Of a stretch of 64,000 nucleotides of DNA, positions 35,124-43,512 are shown one piece after another (position 1 is the first letter of the stretch; each line of letters starts with the position of its first letter). The translations under genes and the position numbers were made by a program. Source of the stretch: Actinomadura harenae. GTDB taxonomy: Bacteria > Actinomycetota > Actinomycetes > Streptosporangiales > Streptosporangiaceae. The DNA lies in contig NZ_RFFG01000007.1 in the NCBI RefSeq assembly GCF_003696215.1, positions 90,260-154,259 on the forward strand, given 5' to 3'. The notes beneath the pieces were generated by a model, which did not search any database, had not been told where the DNA came from, and saw only the letters and a list, made by a program, of their open reading frames with translations.

Positions 35124-36683
35124 GTGTTCGAGACGCTCTCCGACCGGTTGACGACGGTTTTCTCGTCGCTGCGCAGCAAGGGCCGGCTCTCCGAGGCCGA
35201 CATCAACGCGACGGCCCGCGAGATCCGCGTCGCGCTGCTCGAGGCCGACGTCGCGCTGCCCGTGGTGAAGGACTTCATCGCGCGGATCAAGGAGCGCGCC
35301 GCGAGCGCGGAGGTCTCCCAGGCGCTCAACCCGGCCCAGCAGGTCGTCAAGATCGTCAACGAGGAGCTCATCGGCATCCTCGGCGGCGAGACCCGGCGGC
35401 TGAACCTGGCCAAGAACCCGCCGACCGTGATCATGCTCGCGGGTCTGCAGGGCGCCGGCAAGACCACCCTCGCGGGCAAGCTCGCCCGGCACCTGAAGAA
35501 GGAGGGGCACGCGCCGCTGCTGGTCGCGGCCGACCTCCAGCGCCCCAACGCCGTCCAGCAGCTGCAGGTCGTCGGCGAGCGCGCCGGCGTGCAGGTCTTC
35601 GCCCCCGAGCCCGGCTCCGGCGTCGGCGACCCGGTGGACGTGGCGCGCCGCTCCATCGAGCAGGCCCGGCACGCCCAGCACGACATGGTCATCATCGACA
35701 CCGCGGGCCGCCTCGGCGTGGACGCGGAGATGATGCAGCAGGCCATCGACATCCGCGACGCGGTCACGCCCGACGAGATCCTCTTCGTCGTCGACGCCAT
35801 GGTCGGCCAGGACGCGGTGAACACCGCGCAGGCGTTCCTGGACGGCGTCGGCTTCGACGGCGTCGTCCTCACCAAGCTCGACGGCGACGCCCGAGGCGGC
35901 GCGGCCCTGTCGGTGCGGCACATCACCGGCCGCCCGATCATGTTCGCGTCCACCGGCGAGAAGCTGGACGACTTCAGCGTCTTCCACCCGGACCGGATGG
36001 CCGGGCGCATCCTCGACATGGGTGACATCCTCACCCTGATCGAGCAGGCCGAGCAGGCGTTCGACACCCAGCAGGCCGAGAAGATGACCACGAAGTTCGC
36101 GTCCGGCGAGGACTTCACGCTCGAGGACTTCCTCGAGCAGATGATGATGATCCGCAAGCTCGGGCCGATCGGCAACCTGCTCGGGATGATGCCGGGCATG
36201 GGCCAGGTCCGGGACCAGATCTCCCAGATCGACGACAAGGACCTGGACCGGGTCGCCGCGATCATCCGCTCCATGACCCCGGACGAGCGGTCCAACCCGA
36301 AGATCATCAACGGCTCGCGCCGGGCCCGCATCGCCAAGGGCTCCGGCGTCCAGGTCGGCGAGGTGTCCAGCCTGGTCACCCGGTTCTTCGACGCGCAGAA
36401 GATGGTCCGCGCGATGGCCGGCAACATGGGCTTCCCCGGCATGCCGGGCCGCCGCCGCGCCAAGCAGGCCCAGAAGGCCGCCAAGAAGAAGGGCAAGCGG
36501 CGCAGCGGCGACCCGCGCAAGCGCGCCGTCGGCAAGCAGCCCGCGGACGGCCAGCCCGACGCCCTGCCCCAGGGACTCCCGCCGGGCCTCGGCGGCCAGC
36601 TCCCGCCCGGCCTCGCCAAGCAGCTCCCGCCCGGCTTCCAGATGCCCGACCTCGGCGACCTCGGCGGCGGCAAGCAGAAGTAG
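35124..36683 (+). CDS. ffh: signal recognition particle protein Ffh (SRP54)
   Basis: A 519-residue SRP GTPase that binds signal peptides and 4.5S RNA. N domain residues 1-95; G domain with GLQGAGKTT (G1), DTAGRLGVD (G3) and TKLDGDARGG (G4). The methionine-rich M domain (residues about 300-440, including MMMIRKLGPIGNLLGMMPGM) is followed by a Lys/Arg and Pro/Gly-rich tail ending near KQK. GTG 35124 starts with FETLSDRLTTVF, the normal N-terminus. A TAGTCT box at 35077 may be the -10. Confidence 0.97.
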   Translation: MFETLSDRLTTVFSSLRSKGRLSEADINATAREIRVALLEADVALPVVKDFIARIKERAASAEVSQALNPAQQVVKIVNEELIGILGGETRRLNLAKNPPTVIMLAGLQGAGKTTLAGKLARHLKKEGHAPLLVAADLQRPNAVQQLQVVGERAGVQVFAPEPGSGVGDPVDVARRSIEQARHAQHDMVIIDTAGRLGVDAEMMQQAIDIRDAVTPDEILFVVDAMVGQDAVNTAQAFLDGVGFDGVVLTKLDGDARGGAALSVRHITGRPIMFASTGEKLDDFSVFHPDRMAGRILDMGDILTLIEQAEQAFDTQQAEKMTTKFASGEDFTLEDFLEQMMMIRKLGPIGNLLGMMPGMGQVRDQISQIDDKDLDRVAAIIRSMTPDERSNPKIINGSRRARIAKGSGVQVGEVSSLVTRFFDAQKMVRAMAGNMGFPGMPGRRRAKQAQKAAKKKGKRRSGDPRKRAVGKQPADGQPDALPQGLPPGLGGQLPPGLAKQLPPGFQMPDLGDLGGGKQK

Positions 36684-37139
36684 CCCGCGCCACCGCGAAC
36701 ACGGTGACCCAGGTCACCGCGAACGCCGCGCTCCGCTCCTCCGCGGGACGCGGCGTTCGCCGTTCCACCGTCTGTGAGGTATCTGACGTGGCGGGGACGC
36801 CGGACATGTGGGCGGTTCGTGGTCACGGATGTCCGTGCGCGCCGATTCGCCTTATTTCCGAGGGCCCTGGGCGTCCTGGGAGCGATGGTTCGGACGGGCG
36901 TTCTGGGCGGAACGTTCACGCAGGTCAGGTGGGCTTTGCCGACGGAGTGGCCGCGTGTCATCGTCCGATTGCGCTTTTTCCGCGAACGTCTGGCAGAATG
37001 GCAGGCTGGAAACCCCGGGAATCGCGCTGGCGCCCTCTCTCGTCTCGCGCGCCCGGAGTCCACAGAGTTGGCCGGTCGCCGGTGTCCCCACCTGGTGCGG
37101 CCAATCTCGCCTGTACCAAGTCTGGAGAACACCACACCC
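36684..37139. other. non-coding region between ffh and rpsP
   Basis: About 456 bases. The first part has two palindromes: GGTGACC-CA-GGTCACC (36703-36718) and a 12-bp stem GCGAACGCCGCG / CGCGGCGTTCGC (36719-36760), probably the ffh terminator. A TTGCGC (36969) and CAGAAT (36994) pair, 19 bases apart, may be the rpsP promoter. No gene seen. Confidence 0.6.
36719..36760 (+). terminator. ffh: terminator-like hairpin after ffh
   Basis: Perfect 12-bp inverted repeat with an 18-base loop, immediately after a 16-bp palindrome. There is no T-run, as is common in high-GC actinomycetes. Confidence 0.55.
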
Positions 37140-37589
37140 GTGGCAGTCAAGATCAAGCTCAAGCGTCTGGGGAAGATCCGGAACCCGCAGTACCGGATCG
37201 TCGTCGCCGACTCCCGCACCAAGCGGGACGGTCGCGCCATCGAGGAGATCGGCCTCTACCAGCCGAAGCAGGAGCCGTCGCTCATCGAGATCGACTCCGA
37301 GCGCGCGCAGTACTGGCTGGGCGTCGGCGCGCAGCCGACCGAGCCGGTGCTGAGCCTGCTCAAGGTCACCGGCGACTGGCAGAAGTTCAAGGGCGAGCCG
37401 GGCGCCGAGGGCACCCTGCGCAAGGCCGAGCCGAAGCCGGACAAGAAGGCCGTCTTCGAGGCCGCCGTCAAGGAGTCGATGGGCGACGTCGACGCCGCGG
37501 CCGCCCCGGCCGCCAAGCCGAAGAAGAAGGCCGAGGCCAAGAAGGCCGACGCCGAGTCCGCCGAGACCGAAGTCAAGAGCGAGGACTGA
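37140..37589 (+). CDS. rpsP: 30S ribosomal protein S16
   Basis: A 149-residue S16. The conserved core is residues 1-90 ([43 protein letters not shown]). The remaining about 55 residues are a Lys/Ala/Glu-rich tail, as in other actinobacteria. GTG 37140 is the start. It is followed one base after its stop by khpA, so the two are translated together. Confidence 0.97.
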   Translation: MAVKIKLKRLGKIRNPQYRIVVADSRTKRDGRAIEEIGLYQPKQEPSLIEIDSERAQYWLGVGAQPTEPVLSLLKVTGDWQKFKGEPGAEGTLRKAEPKPDKKAVFEAAVKESMGDVDAAAAPAAKPKKKAEAKKADAESAETEVKSED

Positions 37590-37590
37590 C

Positions 37591-37833
37591 GTGCTCGAAG
37601 AAGCGCTCGAGCACCTGGTGCGCGGGATCGTGGAGAACCCGGACGACGTCCGGGTCCGCGCCCGCCGCATCAGGGGCGGCCGGGTCCTTGAGGTGCGTGT
37701 GCACCCCGACGACCTCGGCAAGGTCATCGGCCGCAGCGGTCGCACCGCCAAGGCCCTGCGCACGGTCGTCAGCGCCCTCTCCGGAGGCCGCTACGTGCGC
37801 GTCGACCTGCTCGACGTCAACGAGGTCCGCTGA
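37591..37833 (+). CDS. khpA: KH-domain RNA-binding protein KhpA
   Basis: An 80-residue protein with a single KH type II-like domain and the RNA-binding GxxG loop in GKVIGRSGRTAKALRT. KhpA proteins (YlqC) bind RNA, often with KhpB, and are always next to rpsP. The GTG start is two bases past the rpsP stop. In most genomes rimM follows closely, but here 583 bases intervene. Confidence 0.95.
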   Translation: MLEEALEHLVRGIVENPDDVRVRARRIRGGRVLEVRVHPDDLGKVIGRSGRTAKALRTVVSALSGGRYVRVDLLDVNEVR

Positions 37834-38022
37834 CCCCGGACGGCTCGGGCGCAGGGCTCCCCGCGCGGACGGTTCCGCCGTCCGCCCGTAGGGACGCGCC
37901 AAGGCGATGCTTTGGCATGCCCCCTTGGGAGCCCACTTCACCGCCGTCCGAGTGACGGCGGAACCTGCCCCTTAGCGGGGGAGGACGTCATAACGGATCC
38001 GCTCGCGGGCCCGACAACGATT

Positions 38023-38058
38023 CCGAGCCGCCATGTCGTTCACGACGTGGCGGCTCGG
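38023..38058. terminator. long hairpin in the khpA-rimM gap
   Basis: CCGAGCCGCCA-T-GTCGT pairs with ACGAC-G-TGGCGGCTCGG, leaving a two-base centre and one wobble pair. It could end rpsP-khpA transcription or act as an RNA processing site. Confidence 0.5.
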
Positions 38059-38197
38059 ATCGCGTTTACCCGGCCACACCCGGCCGGGTGCGCCGACCAG
38101 ACCTCTCACGGCCTCGCGCCACGCCCGCTCACGCGGGGGACCAGGGTCGGAAGGCGATCACGGGGTCACCCGCGATCGCCGCCCGCACGAAGACGCC

Positions 38198-38227
38198 GAT
38201 CATGCCCCCGCGGGGGAGGGCATGATC
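38198..38227. repeat. perfect inverted repeat GATCATGCCC/GGGCATGATC
   Basis: Two 10-bp arms around a 10-base GC-rich centre, 190 bases before rimM. It may be an operator or hairpin. Confidence 0.7.
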
Positions 38228-38302
38228 ATCCTGGCGGACGCCGGTGAGATCATCCCCATCACGGGACGGCGGCGAAGGCGCGGTTGTCCCGGGCATGGGG
38301 AT

Positions 38303-38348
38303 CCGGCTGGCAGGCTGGACACAGGCCGGCCGGCAGGCCGGACACAGG
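38303..38348. repeat. 23-bp tandem duplication before rimM
   Basis: Two adjacent copies differ at only a few positions (all T to C) and end in GGACACAGG. They lie about 70 bases upstream of rimM. Confidence 0.85.
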
Positions 38349-38416
38349 GACGCGCGGACCGCCGGAACGGCGGCGGCGCGGGGTTACGTTCATCGATCAT
38401 CTGGAAGGGACGGCTC

Positions 38417-38938
38417 GTGGCCGAACGGATCGTGATCGGCCGGATCGGGCGTCCGCACGGCGTCCGCGGCGACAACACCGTGGACGTGCGGACCGACGAC
38501 CCGGGGCTGCGGTTCGCGCCGGGCACGGAGATCGCCACCGACCCCGCGGGGACGGGCCCGCTGGTCGTCGAGCAGGCGCGCTGGCACTCCGGGCGGCTGC
38601 TCGTCCGCTTCGCGGGCGTCACCGGCCGGGACGGCGCCGAGGCCCTGCGCGGCACCTGGCTCGTCGTGGACGCCGACGACATCCCCGAATCGGACGACCC
38701 CGACGACTTCCACGACGCGCAGCTGGTCGGCCTGGCCGTCAGCACCGTCGAGGGCACCGCCGTGGGCGAGGTCACCGACGTCCGCCACCACGGCCAGGAC
38801 CTGCTGGTCATCCGCCGTGCCGGCGGCGGCCGCGGCGAGCTCCTCGTGCCGTTCGTCGCCGCGCTCGTCCCCGAGGTGGACGTCGAGGGCGGCCGCCTCG
38901 TCATCGACCCGCCCGCCGGCCTGCTGGACGAGGACTGA
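38417..38938 (+). CDS. rimM: ribosome maturation factor RimM
   Basis: A 173-residue 30S assembly factor that binds S19 and helps 16S rRNA processing. It starts [20 protein letters not shown], and the C-terminal PRC-barrel part is [17 protein letters not shown] through [15 protein letters not shown] 38417 fits the family start; the longer upstream frame is unsupported. trmD follows seven bases after the stop. Confidence 0.95.
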   Translation: MAERIVIGRIGRPHGVRGDNTVDVRTDDPGLRFAPGTEIATDPAGTGPLVVEQARWHSGRLLVRFAGVTGRDGAEALRGTWLVVDADDIPESDDPDDFHDAQLVGLAVSTVEGTAVGEVTDVRHHGQDLLVIRRAGGGRGELLVPFVAALVPEVDVEGGRLVIDPPAGLLDED

Positions 38939-38945
38939 CCCCCCG

Positions 38946-39731
38946 ATGCGACTCGACATCATCAGCATCTTCCCCGAGTACTTCGCCCCCCTGGACGTCT
39001 CGCTGATCGGCAAGGCCCGCCGGACCGGCCTCCTCGACGTCCACGTCCACGACCTGCGGTCCTGGACGCACGACCGGCACCGCACCGTCGACGACACCCC
39101 GTACGGCGGCGGCCCCGGCATGGTCATGAAGCCCGAGCCCTGGGGCGAGGCCCTGGACGCCGTCGCCCCGCCGGACGGCCCGGCACCGCGGCTCGTGGTG
39201 CCGACCCCGTCCGGGCGCCCCTTCACCCAGGCCATGGCCGCCGAACTCGCCGCCGAGGACCACCTCCTGTTCGCCTGCGGACGCTACGAGGGCATCGACT
39301 CCCGCGTCGTCGCGGAGGCCGCCACCCGCATGCCGGTGTCCGAGGTCAGCCTCGGCGACTTCGTGCTGGCGGGCGGAGAGGTCGCCGTCCTGGTCATGGT
39401 CGAGGCGATCGGACGGCTCATCCCGGGCGTCCTCGGGAACGCCGAGTCCGTCGCCGACGACTCGTTCGCCCCCGGAGCCATGGAATCGCTCCTGGAGGGC
39501 CCGGTCTTCACCAAGCCGCCGGTGTGGCGGGAGCGGGCCGTCCCGGAGATCCTTCTGTCGGGCAACCACGGCGCGATCGCCCGCTGGCGGCGCGACCAGG
39601 CGCTGCGCCGGACCGCCCAGAACCGCCCCGAGCTGCTCGGACGCCTCGCCCCCGAAACGCTTGACAAGCACGACCTGAAGATCCTCGCCGAGGCCGGTTT
39701 TCCGGAGCACGGCGAAGATATGGCAAACTAG
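38946..39731 (+). CDS. trmD: tRNA (guanine37-N1)-methyltransferase TrmD
   Basis: A 261-residue SPOUT methyltransferase that methylates G37 of tRNAs reading CNN codons, preventing frameshifts. Characteristic segments are [29 protein letters not shown], the trefoil-knot SAM site [15 protein letters not shown], and the catalytic loop [16 protein letters not shown] 38946 opens just after rimM. Confidence 0.97.
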   Translation: MRLDIISIFPEYFAPLDVSLIGKARRTGLLDVHVHDLRSWTHDRHRTVDDTPYGGGPGMVMKPEPWGEALDAVAPPDGPAPRLVVPTPSGRPFTQAMAAELAAEDHLLFACGRYEGIDSRVVAEAATRMPVSEVSLGDFVLAGGEVAVLVMVEAIGRLIPGVLGNAESVADDSFAPGAMESLLEGPVFTKPPVWRERAVPEILLSGNHGAIARWRRDQALRRTAQNRPELLGRLAPETLDKHDLKILAEAGFPEHGEDMAN

Positions 39732-39866
39732 AGCGTCGCCGTGTAGCTCGTGACGCACGGCGCGCAGACTTCCAAGAAGATCCATTTCGCGCGGAGCGAC
39801 GCCCCCATGCAGTACGTGACGGGGCCTCTCGACGTCCGCGTTCGACACGACTGAGGTACAGCTGCC
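39732..39866 (+). promoter_or_regulatory. rplS: rplS 5' leader (possible)
   Basis: A 135-base leader with a GCCGTG/CACGGC hairpin at 39740-39763 and a GAGG ribosome site. Ribosomal protein leaders exist before rplS in other phyla; no known consensus could be matched here. Confidence 0.25.
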
Positions 39867-40220
39867 ATGCACGCTTTGATCCAGGAGATCGAGAAGGCCG
39901 CCCTGCGGGCCGACGTTCCGGACTTCCGTCCCGGCGACACCGTGCGCGTTCACGCGCGCATCACCGAGGGCAAGGTCACCCGTGTCCAGGTCTTCGAGGG
40001 CGTGGTGATCCGGCGCCAGGGCGGCGGCTCGCGCGAGACCTTCACCGTCCGCAAGATCAGCAAGGGCGGCTACGGCGTCGAGCGCACCTGGCCGATCAAC
40101 AGCCCGCACATCGAGAAGCTCGAGGTCGCGATCCGCGGTGACGTCCGCCGCGCCAAGCTGTACTACCTGCGCAACCTGCGCGGCAAGGCGGCCCGCATCA
40201 AGGAGAAGCGCGACTTCTGA
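39867..40220 (+). CDS. rplS: 50S ribosomal protein L19
   Basis: A 117-residue L19 with the family signature [20 protein letters not shown], plus [15 protein letters not shown]. It sits at the 30S-50S interface. It follows trmD, as in most bacteria, and is closed by a very strong terminator. Confidence 0.98.
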   Translation: MHALIQEIEKAALRADVPDFRPGDTVRVHARITEGKVTRVQVFEGVVIRRQGGGSRETFTVRKISKGGYGVERTWPINSPHIEKLEVAIRGDVRRAKLYYLRNLRGKAARIKEKRDF

Positions 40221-40245
40221 TCGCTCTCGCCTCACCGAGCGTCCG

Positions 40246-40290
40246 GCGCCCCGGGATCCCATCACGGATCCCGGGGCGCTGACCGTTTTG
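40246..40290 (+). terminator. rplS: terminator after rplS
   Basis: Perfect 14-bp stem GCGCCCCGGGATCC / GGATCCCGGGGCGC with a six-base loop, followed by GTTTTGG. Confidence 0.85.
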
Positions 40291-40368
40291 GGGGAAAGTG
40301 CACGTCGGACCGGGTCGGCACGACGGCACGACACGGCCATGCACGAGATTCGGCGGCCCTCCCGCCGC

Positions 40369-40374
40369 TAGTCT
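40369..40374 (+). promoter_or_regulatory. lepB: -10 element of lepB (possible leaderless start)
   Basis: TAGTCT lies nine bases before the lepB ATG, with no ribosome site between. Confidence 0.4.
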
Positions 40375-40383
40375 GGCGCTCTG

Positions 40384-41331
40384 ATGACTGACGAGGACGA
40401 TCGGAGAGACGTGCGTTCCGAAGCCGAGGGCGCGGTGCCCGAAGAGAAGCAGACCGTGACCTCCGCGCGCGAGTCGTCCGACGCCGGGAACACCGACTCC
40501 GAGCAGCCCGAGACGCCGGAGGAGGACGAGTCCACCGGCAAGAAGCGCAAGAAGCAGGGCTCGTTCCTCAAGGAACTCCCCGTCCTGATCGGCGTCGCCC
40601 TCGTCCTCGCCCTGGTGATCAAGGCGTTCGTCGTCCAGGCGTTCTACATCCCGTCCGGGTCGATGGAGAACACCCTCCAGATCGGCGACCGCGTCCTGGT
40701 CAACAAGGTCGTCTACCACACCCGGGACATCTCCCGCGGCGACGTCGTCGTCTTCAACGGCCTCGACTCCTGGGACCCGGAGATCCAGGTCAGCCACTCG
40801 AGCAACCCCGTCACCCGGGTCCTGCACGCCATCGGCGGCGCCTTCGGCGTGGCGCCGAACGAGAAGGACTACATCAAGCGCGTGATCGGCGTCCCCGGCG
40901 ACCACGTCAAGTGCTGCGACGCCCAGGGCCGCGTCACCGTCAACGGCGTCCCGCTGGACGAGCACACCTACCTGTTCACGGACCCGTCCACACACGTCCA
41001 GAACAAGCCGTCCATCGACCCCTTCGACGCCACCGTCGGCCCCGGCCAGCTCTGGGTCATGGGCGACCACCGCGAGGCCTCCTCCGACTCCCGCTGGCAC
41101 CGCGGCGACCGAGGCGGCGGCACCATCCCGATCGACCACGTCATCGGCCGTGCCTTCGTCATCGTCTGGCCCCTGAACCGCCTCGACACCCTCCCCATCC
41201 CGTCCACCTTCAAGCAGCCGACCCTGAAGGCCGCCGCCGCCCTGGCCCCAGCCACCCCCCTCACCCTGGGCTTCCTGGCCGCCATCCCCCTCACCCACCT
41301 GATCCGCCGCAAGAATCGCCCACGCCGCTAA
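40384..41331 (+). CDS. lepB: signal peptidase I
   Basis: A 315-residue membrane protease that removes Sec/Tat signal peptides. An acidic, disordered cytoplasmic region of about 60 residues precedes one membrane segment (VLIGVALVLALVIKAFVVQA). The catalytic Ser is in YIPSGSMENTL, and the general-base Lys is in YIKRVIGVPGD. A second hydrophobic segment near the C-terminus (AATPLTLGFLAAIPL-like) suggests two anchors. The paired cysteines in VKCCDAQG are unusual. It is probably transcribed from its own promoter after the rplS terminator. Confidence 0.95.
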   Translation: MTDEDDRRDVRSEAEGAVPEEKQTVTSARESSDAGNTDSEQPETPEEDESTGKKRKKQGSFLKELPVLIGVALVLALVIKAFVVQAFYIPSGSMENTLQIGDRVLVNKVVYHTRDISRGDVVVFNGLDSWDPEIQVSHSSNPVTRVLHAIGGAFGVAPNEKDYIKRVIGVPGDHVKCCDAQGRVTVNGVPLDEHTYLFTDPSTHVQNKPSIDPFDATVGPGQLWVMGDHREASSDSRWHRGDRGGGTIPIDHVIGRAFVIVWPLNRLDTLPIPSTFKQPTLKAAAALAPATPLTLGFLAAIPLTHLIRRKNRPRR

Positions 41332-41473
41332 CCACGGCCCGGCACTCACACCCACGGCCGCAACCGCTCCCGGGCTGCCGGGCGTTAGCACCAGCCCTGT
41401 GCTGGCCCCCACACCTGCCTTGCATCTGAGCCGCATCCACCCCTGCCTCGACCCCCACGCCAGCGCCCCGCCC

Positions 41474-41643
41474 CAGCGCCAAGGCTCGCTCGCCAACGGC
41501 CTCTGGCCCGCCTGTGCCTCCGCCCTGCCAACGGCGGCCTCAGCGTCGTCCCCGCCCTCAGCGCCAAGGCTCGCCCCCAACGGCCTCCGGCCCGCCGAGG
41601 CATCCACCCTGCCCACGGCGGCCTCAGCGTTGCCCCGCCTCTG
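41474..41643. repeat. 85-bp tandem duplication
   Basis: Two adjacent copies, each beginning CAGCGCCAAGGCTCGC and containing ACGGCGGCCTCAGCGT, with scattered substitutions and a small indel. Confidence 0.85.
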
Positions 41644-42000
41644 CCCCGCGCCAACACCCCGCCCTCGGACCCAGGCCCCTGCCCCTTCGCCTCGTGCCCA
41701 TGCTTCTGCCCCGCGCGTACCTGCGCTGCGCCCGTACTCGCGTTGTGCCTGGGGCCACGTTGTGCCTGGGTCTGGGCCTGCGCTGCTCCTGGGCCCGTTC
41801 GTGGTTGCACTTGCGCCGATGGTTGCGACTGCAATAGCAGTGGGTAGTCGAGGGCGCCGCGAAGCACCGTTTTGCCTTCTTGAAGGTTCCGCCTTGGGCT
41901 GAACGTCATCGACGCGGACATGATCTGCGGATTCGTGGAGGTCATCCGCTTCCGGAGGTGCTGAAGCGCCAAAGCGGGGTTTTCCGGCTTTCCAGGGACG

Positions 42001-42006
42001 TACGCT
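42001..42006 (+). promoter_or_regulatory. rnhB: -10 element of rnhB (leaderless)
   Basis: TACGCT ends six bases before the rnhB ATG, with no Shine-Dalgarno sequence. This is typical of an actinomycete leaderless transcript. Confidence 0.45.
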
Positions 42007-42012
42007 GCGAGT

Positions 42013-42735
42013 ATGAACGGTCGTCCACTGCGGTTCACGCCGAGGCGTGACGCCGGGCTGTACGGCTTCGAACGCGCCTTGGGCCACGGGGGATTCAGCC
42101 CTGTGGCCGGGGTCGACGAGGCGGGCCGCGGAGCCTGCGCCGGTCCGCTGGTGATCGGTGCCGCGATCTTGGCGGACGGCAAACGAGGCCGGATCGAGGG
42201 CCTCAGCGACTCCAAGCTGCTCACCCCGGCCCGCCGCGAGGCGCTTTACGAGGAGATCGTCGAGCGCGCGGCGAGCTGGAGCGTGATCATCGTGCCCCGG
42301 GACGAGGTGGACCGCTTCGGTGTGCACCGGTGCAACATCACCGGGATGCGCCGCGCCGTGGCCGCACTGGGCCGGCGCCCCGAATACGTCCTGAGCGACG
42401 GCTTCTCCGTTCCCGGCCTGGTGGCGCCCAGCCTCGGCGTGATCAAGGGCGACCAGGTGGTGGCCTGCATCGCCGCCGCGTCCATCGTGGCGAAGGTCAC
42501 CCGCGACCGGATCATGGTCGACCTGCACGAGCGCTACCCCCAGTACGGCTTCGACGTGCACAAGGGATACGCCACCAAGGCGCACACGGCAGCCCTTGCC
42601 GAACACGGCCCCTGTGCCGAACACCGCCTCTCCTTCGTCAATGTCGGCCGGGTGGTGCGTAAGAATGGGGGCGTGGTCACGGGGGAGCAAGCCGGGGAGG
42701 ACCACGGGACCCGGATGGAAGGGACACGGGTGTGA
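42013..42735 (+). CDS. rnhB: ribonuclease HII
   Basis: A 240-residue enzyme that cuts RNA in RNA-DNA hybrids and removes ribonucleotides from DNA. The active site is GVDEAGRGACAGPL, with further acids in SDSKLLTPARR and YVLSDGF; CIAAASIVAKVTRD and YPQYGFDVHKGY complete the family pattern. The last about 20 residues form an unusual Gly/Glu/Arg tail. The stop overlaps the DUF2469 start. Confidence 0.96.
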   Translation: MNGRPLRFTPRRDAGLYGFERALGHGGFSPVAGVDEAGRGACAGPLVIGAAILADGKRGRIEGLSDSKLLTPARREALYEEIVERAASWSVIIVPRDEVDRFGVHRCNITGMRRAVAALGRRPEYVLSDGFSVPGLVAPSLGVIKGDQVVACIAAASIVAKVTRDRIMVDLHERYPQYGFDVHKGYATKAHTAALAEHGPCAEHRLSFVNVGRVVRKNGGVVTGEQAGEDHGTRMEGTRV

Positions 42736-43046
42736 GCGCCGAGGATCTCGAGAAGTACGAAACCGAGATGGAGCTTCAGCTCTATCGCGAATACCGCGAC
42801 GTCGTCGGCCTCTTCAGCTACGTCGTGGAGACCGAGCGCCGCTTCTACCTGACCAACTCGGTCGATCTCCAGGTCCGCGGCGCCGACAACGGCGAGGTCT
42901 ACTTCGAGGTCACCATGCAGGACGCCTGGGTGTGGGACATGTATCGCCCTGCCCGCTTCGTCAAGAACGTCCGCGTGGTCACCTTCAAGGACGTCAACGT
43001 CGAAGAACTCGCCAAGAGCGACTTCGAACTCCCCGGCGACCAGTAG
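42732..43046 (+). CDS. DUF2469 family protein
   Basis: A 104-residue actinobacterial protein, starting SAEDLEKYETEMELQLYREY and containing VVGLFSYVVETERRFYL and DAWVWDMYRPARFVK. DUF2469 genes lie directly after rnhB throughout actinobacteria. The function is unknown. GTG 42732 overlaps the rnhB stop, indicating coupled translation. Confidence 0.92.
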   Translation: MSAEDLEKYETEMELQLYREYRDVVGLFSYVVETERRFYLTNSVDLQVRGADNGEVYFEVTMQDAWVWDMYRPARFVKNVRVVTFKDVNVEELAKSDFELPGDQ

Positions 43047-43512
43047 CACCACACCGCACCCCCTTCCCCCAGCTCACCCACGTCGCCCGCCCCGCTCCGC
43101 CGCGCCGCGCCCTCCTCGCCCTGGCGTGCCTGCGCGGCGTGTCACGCCTAACCGCAGCACGGCCTCCCCACGGCGCACGGTTTCCCCAGGAGTGCCGCAC
43201 GTGCGTCCTGCCGCGCCGCACGCCATGCCACGCACGCGCCCTCGCCGTGTGGTGCGGTCTTGCGATGTGCCGCGTTCCGTTCGTGCGGTGCCTTCCATCG
43301 TGTGGTGACCTCCACCATGTGGGGCGTTCGCCATGTATCTCTTCGCTGTGAGGCCTCTTACTGCTGCCCTGCTCCTCTCTGGAGATTGGAATGGGGGGGT
43401 AGGGGGGTGTGAGTCGCCATGAGCTGCTCGCAGGTCGTTGACTTGGGGTGGAGCGAGAGGAAAGGGACGCGGAACAGGACGCTCCGCGTTGTTTTGGTTG
43501 CTGGGTGTGGGG
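43047..43512. other. non-coding region between convergent DUF2469 and dprA
   Basis: About 466 bases. The first half is C-rich and the second half G-rich. One 13-bp palindrome (GGCGTGTCACGCC, 43137-43149) is the only clear motif. No gene or strong terminator was seen. Confidence 0.55.

Larger units (their letters stand above)
37834..38416. other. palindrome-rich non-coding gap between khpA and rimM
   Basis: A 583-base gap inside a normally compact operon. It contains four inverted repeats: 37865-37885, 37941-37961, a long one at 38023-38058 and a perfect 10-bp stem at 38198-38227. A 23-bp tandem duplication lies at 38303-38348. No credible gene was found. Confidence 0.75.
41332..42012. other. 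long low-complexity non-coding gap between lepB and rnhB
   Basis: A 681-base, C-rich stretch. Its main feature is an 85-bp tandem duplication (41474-41643). The period is not a multiple of three, and the reading frames encode only Pro/Ala/Arg-rich nonsense, so no gene is called. The final part is less GC-skewed and leads into the rnhB promoter. Confidence 0.7.

Noticed and set aside
38417..39731. Possible phage or integrative element near xerC, rimM and the long gaps
   Set aside because: xerC has normal core-gene context, and no integrase neighbours, att repeats, tRNA or phage genes were seen.
41385..41902. Reading frames on both strands in the lepB-rnhB gap
   Set aside because: They are Pro/Ala/Arg-rich, lack ribosome sites, and run through an 85-bp repeat whose period breaks frame.
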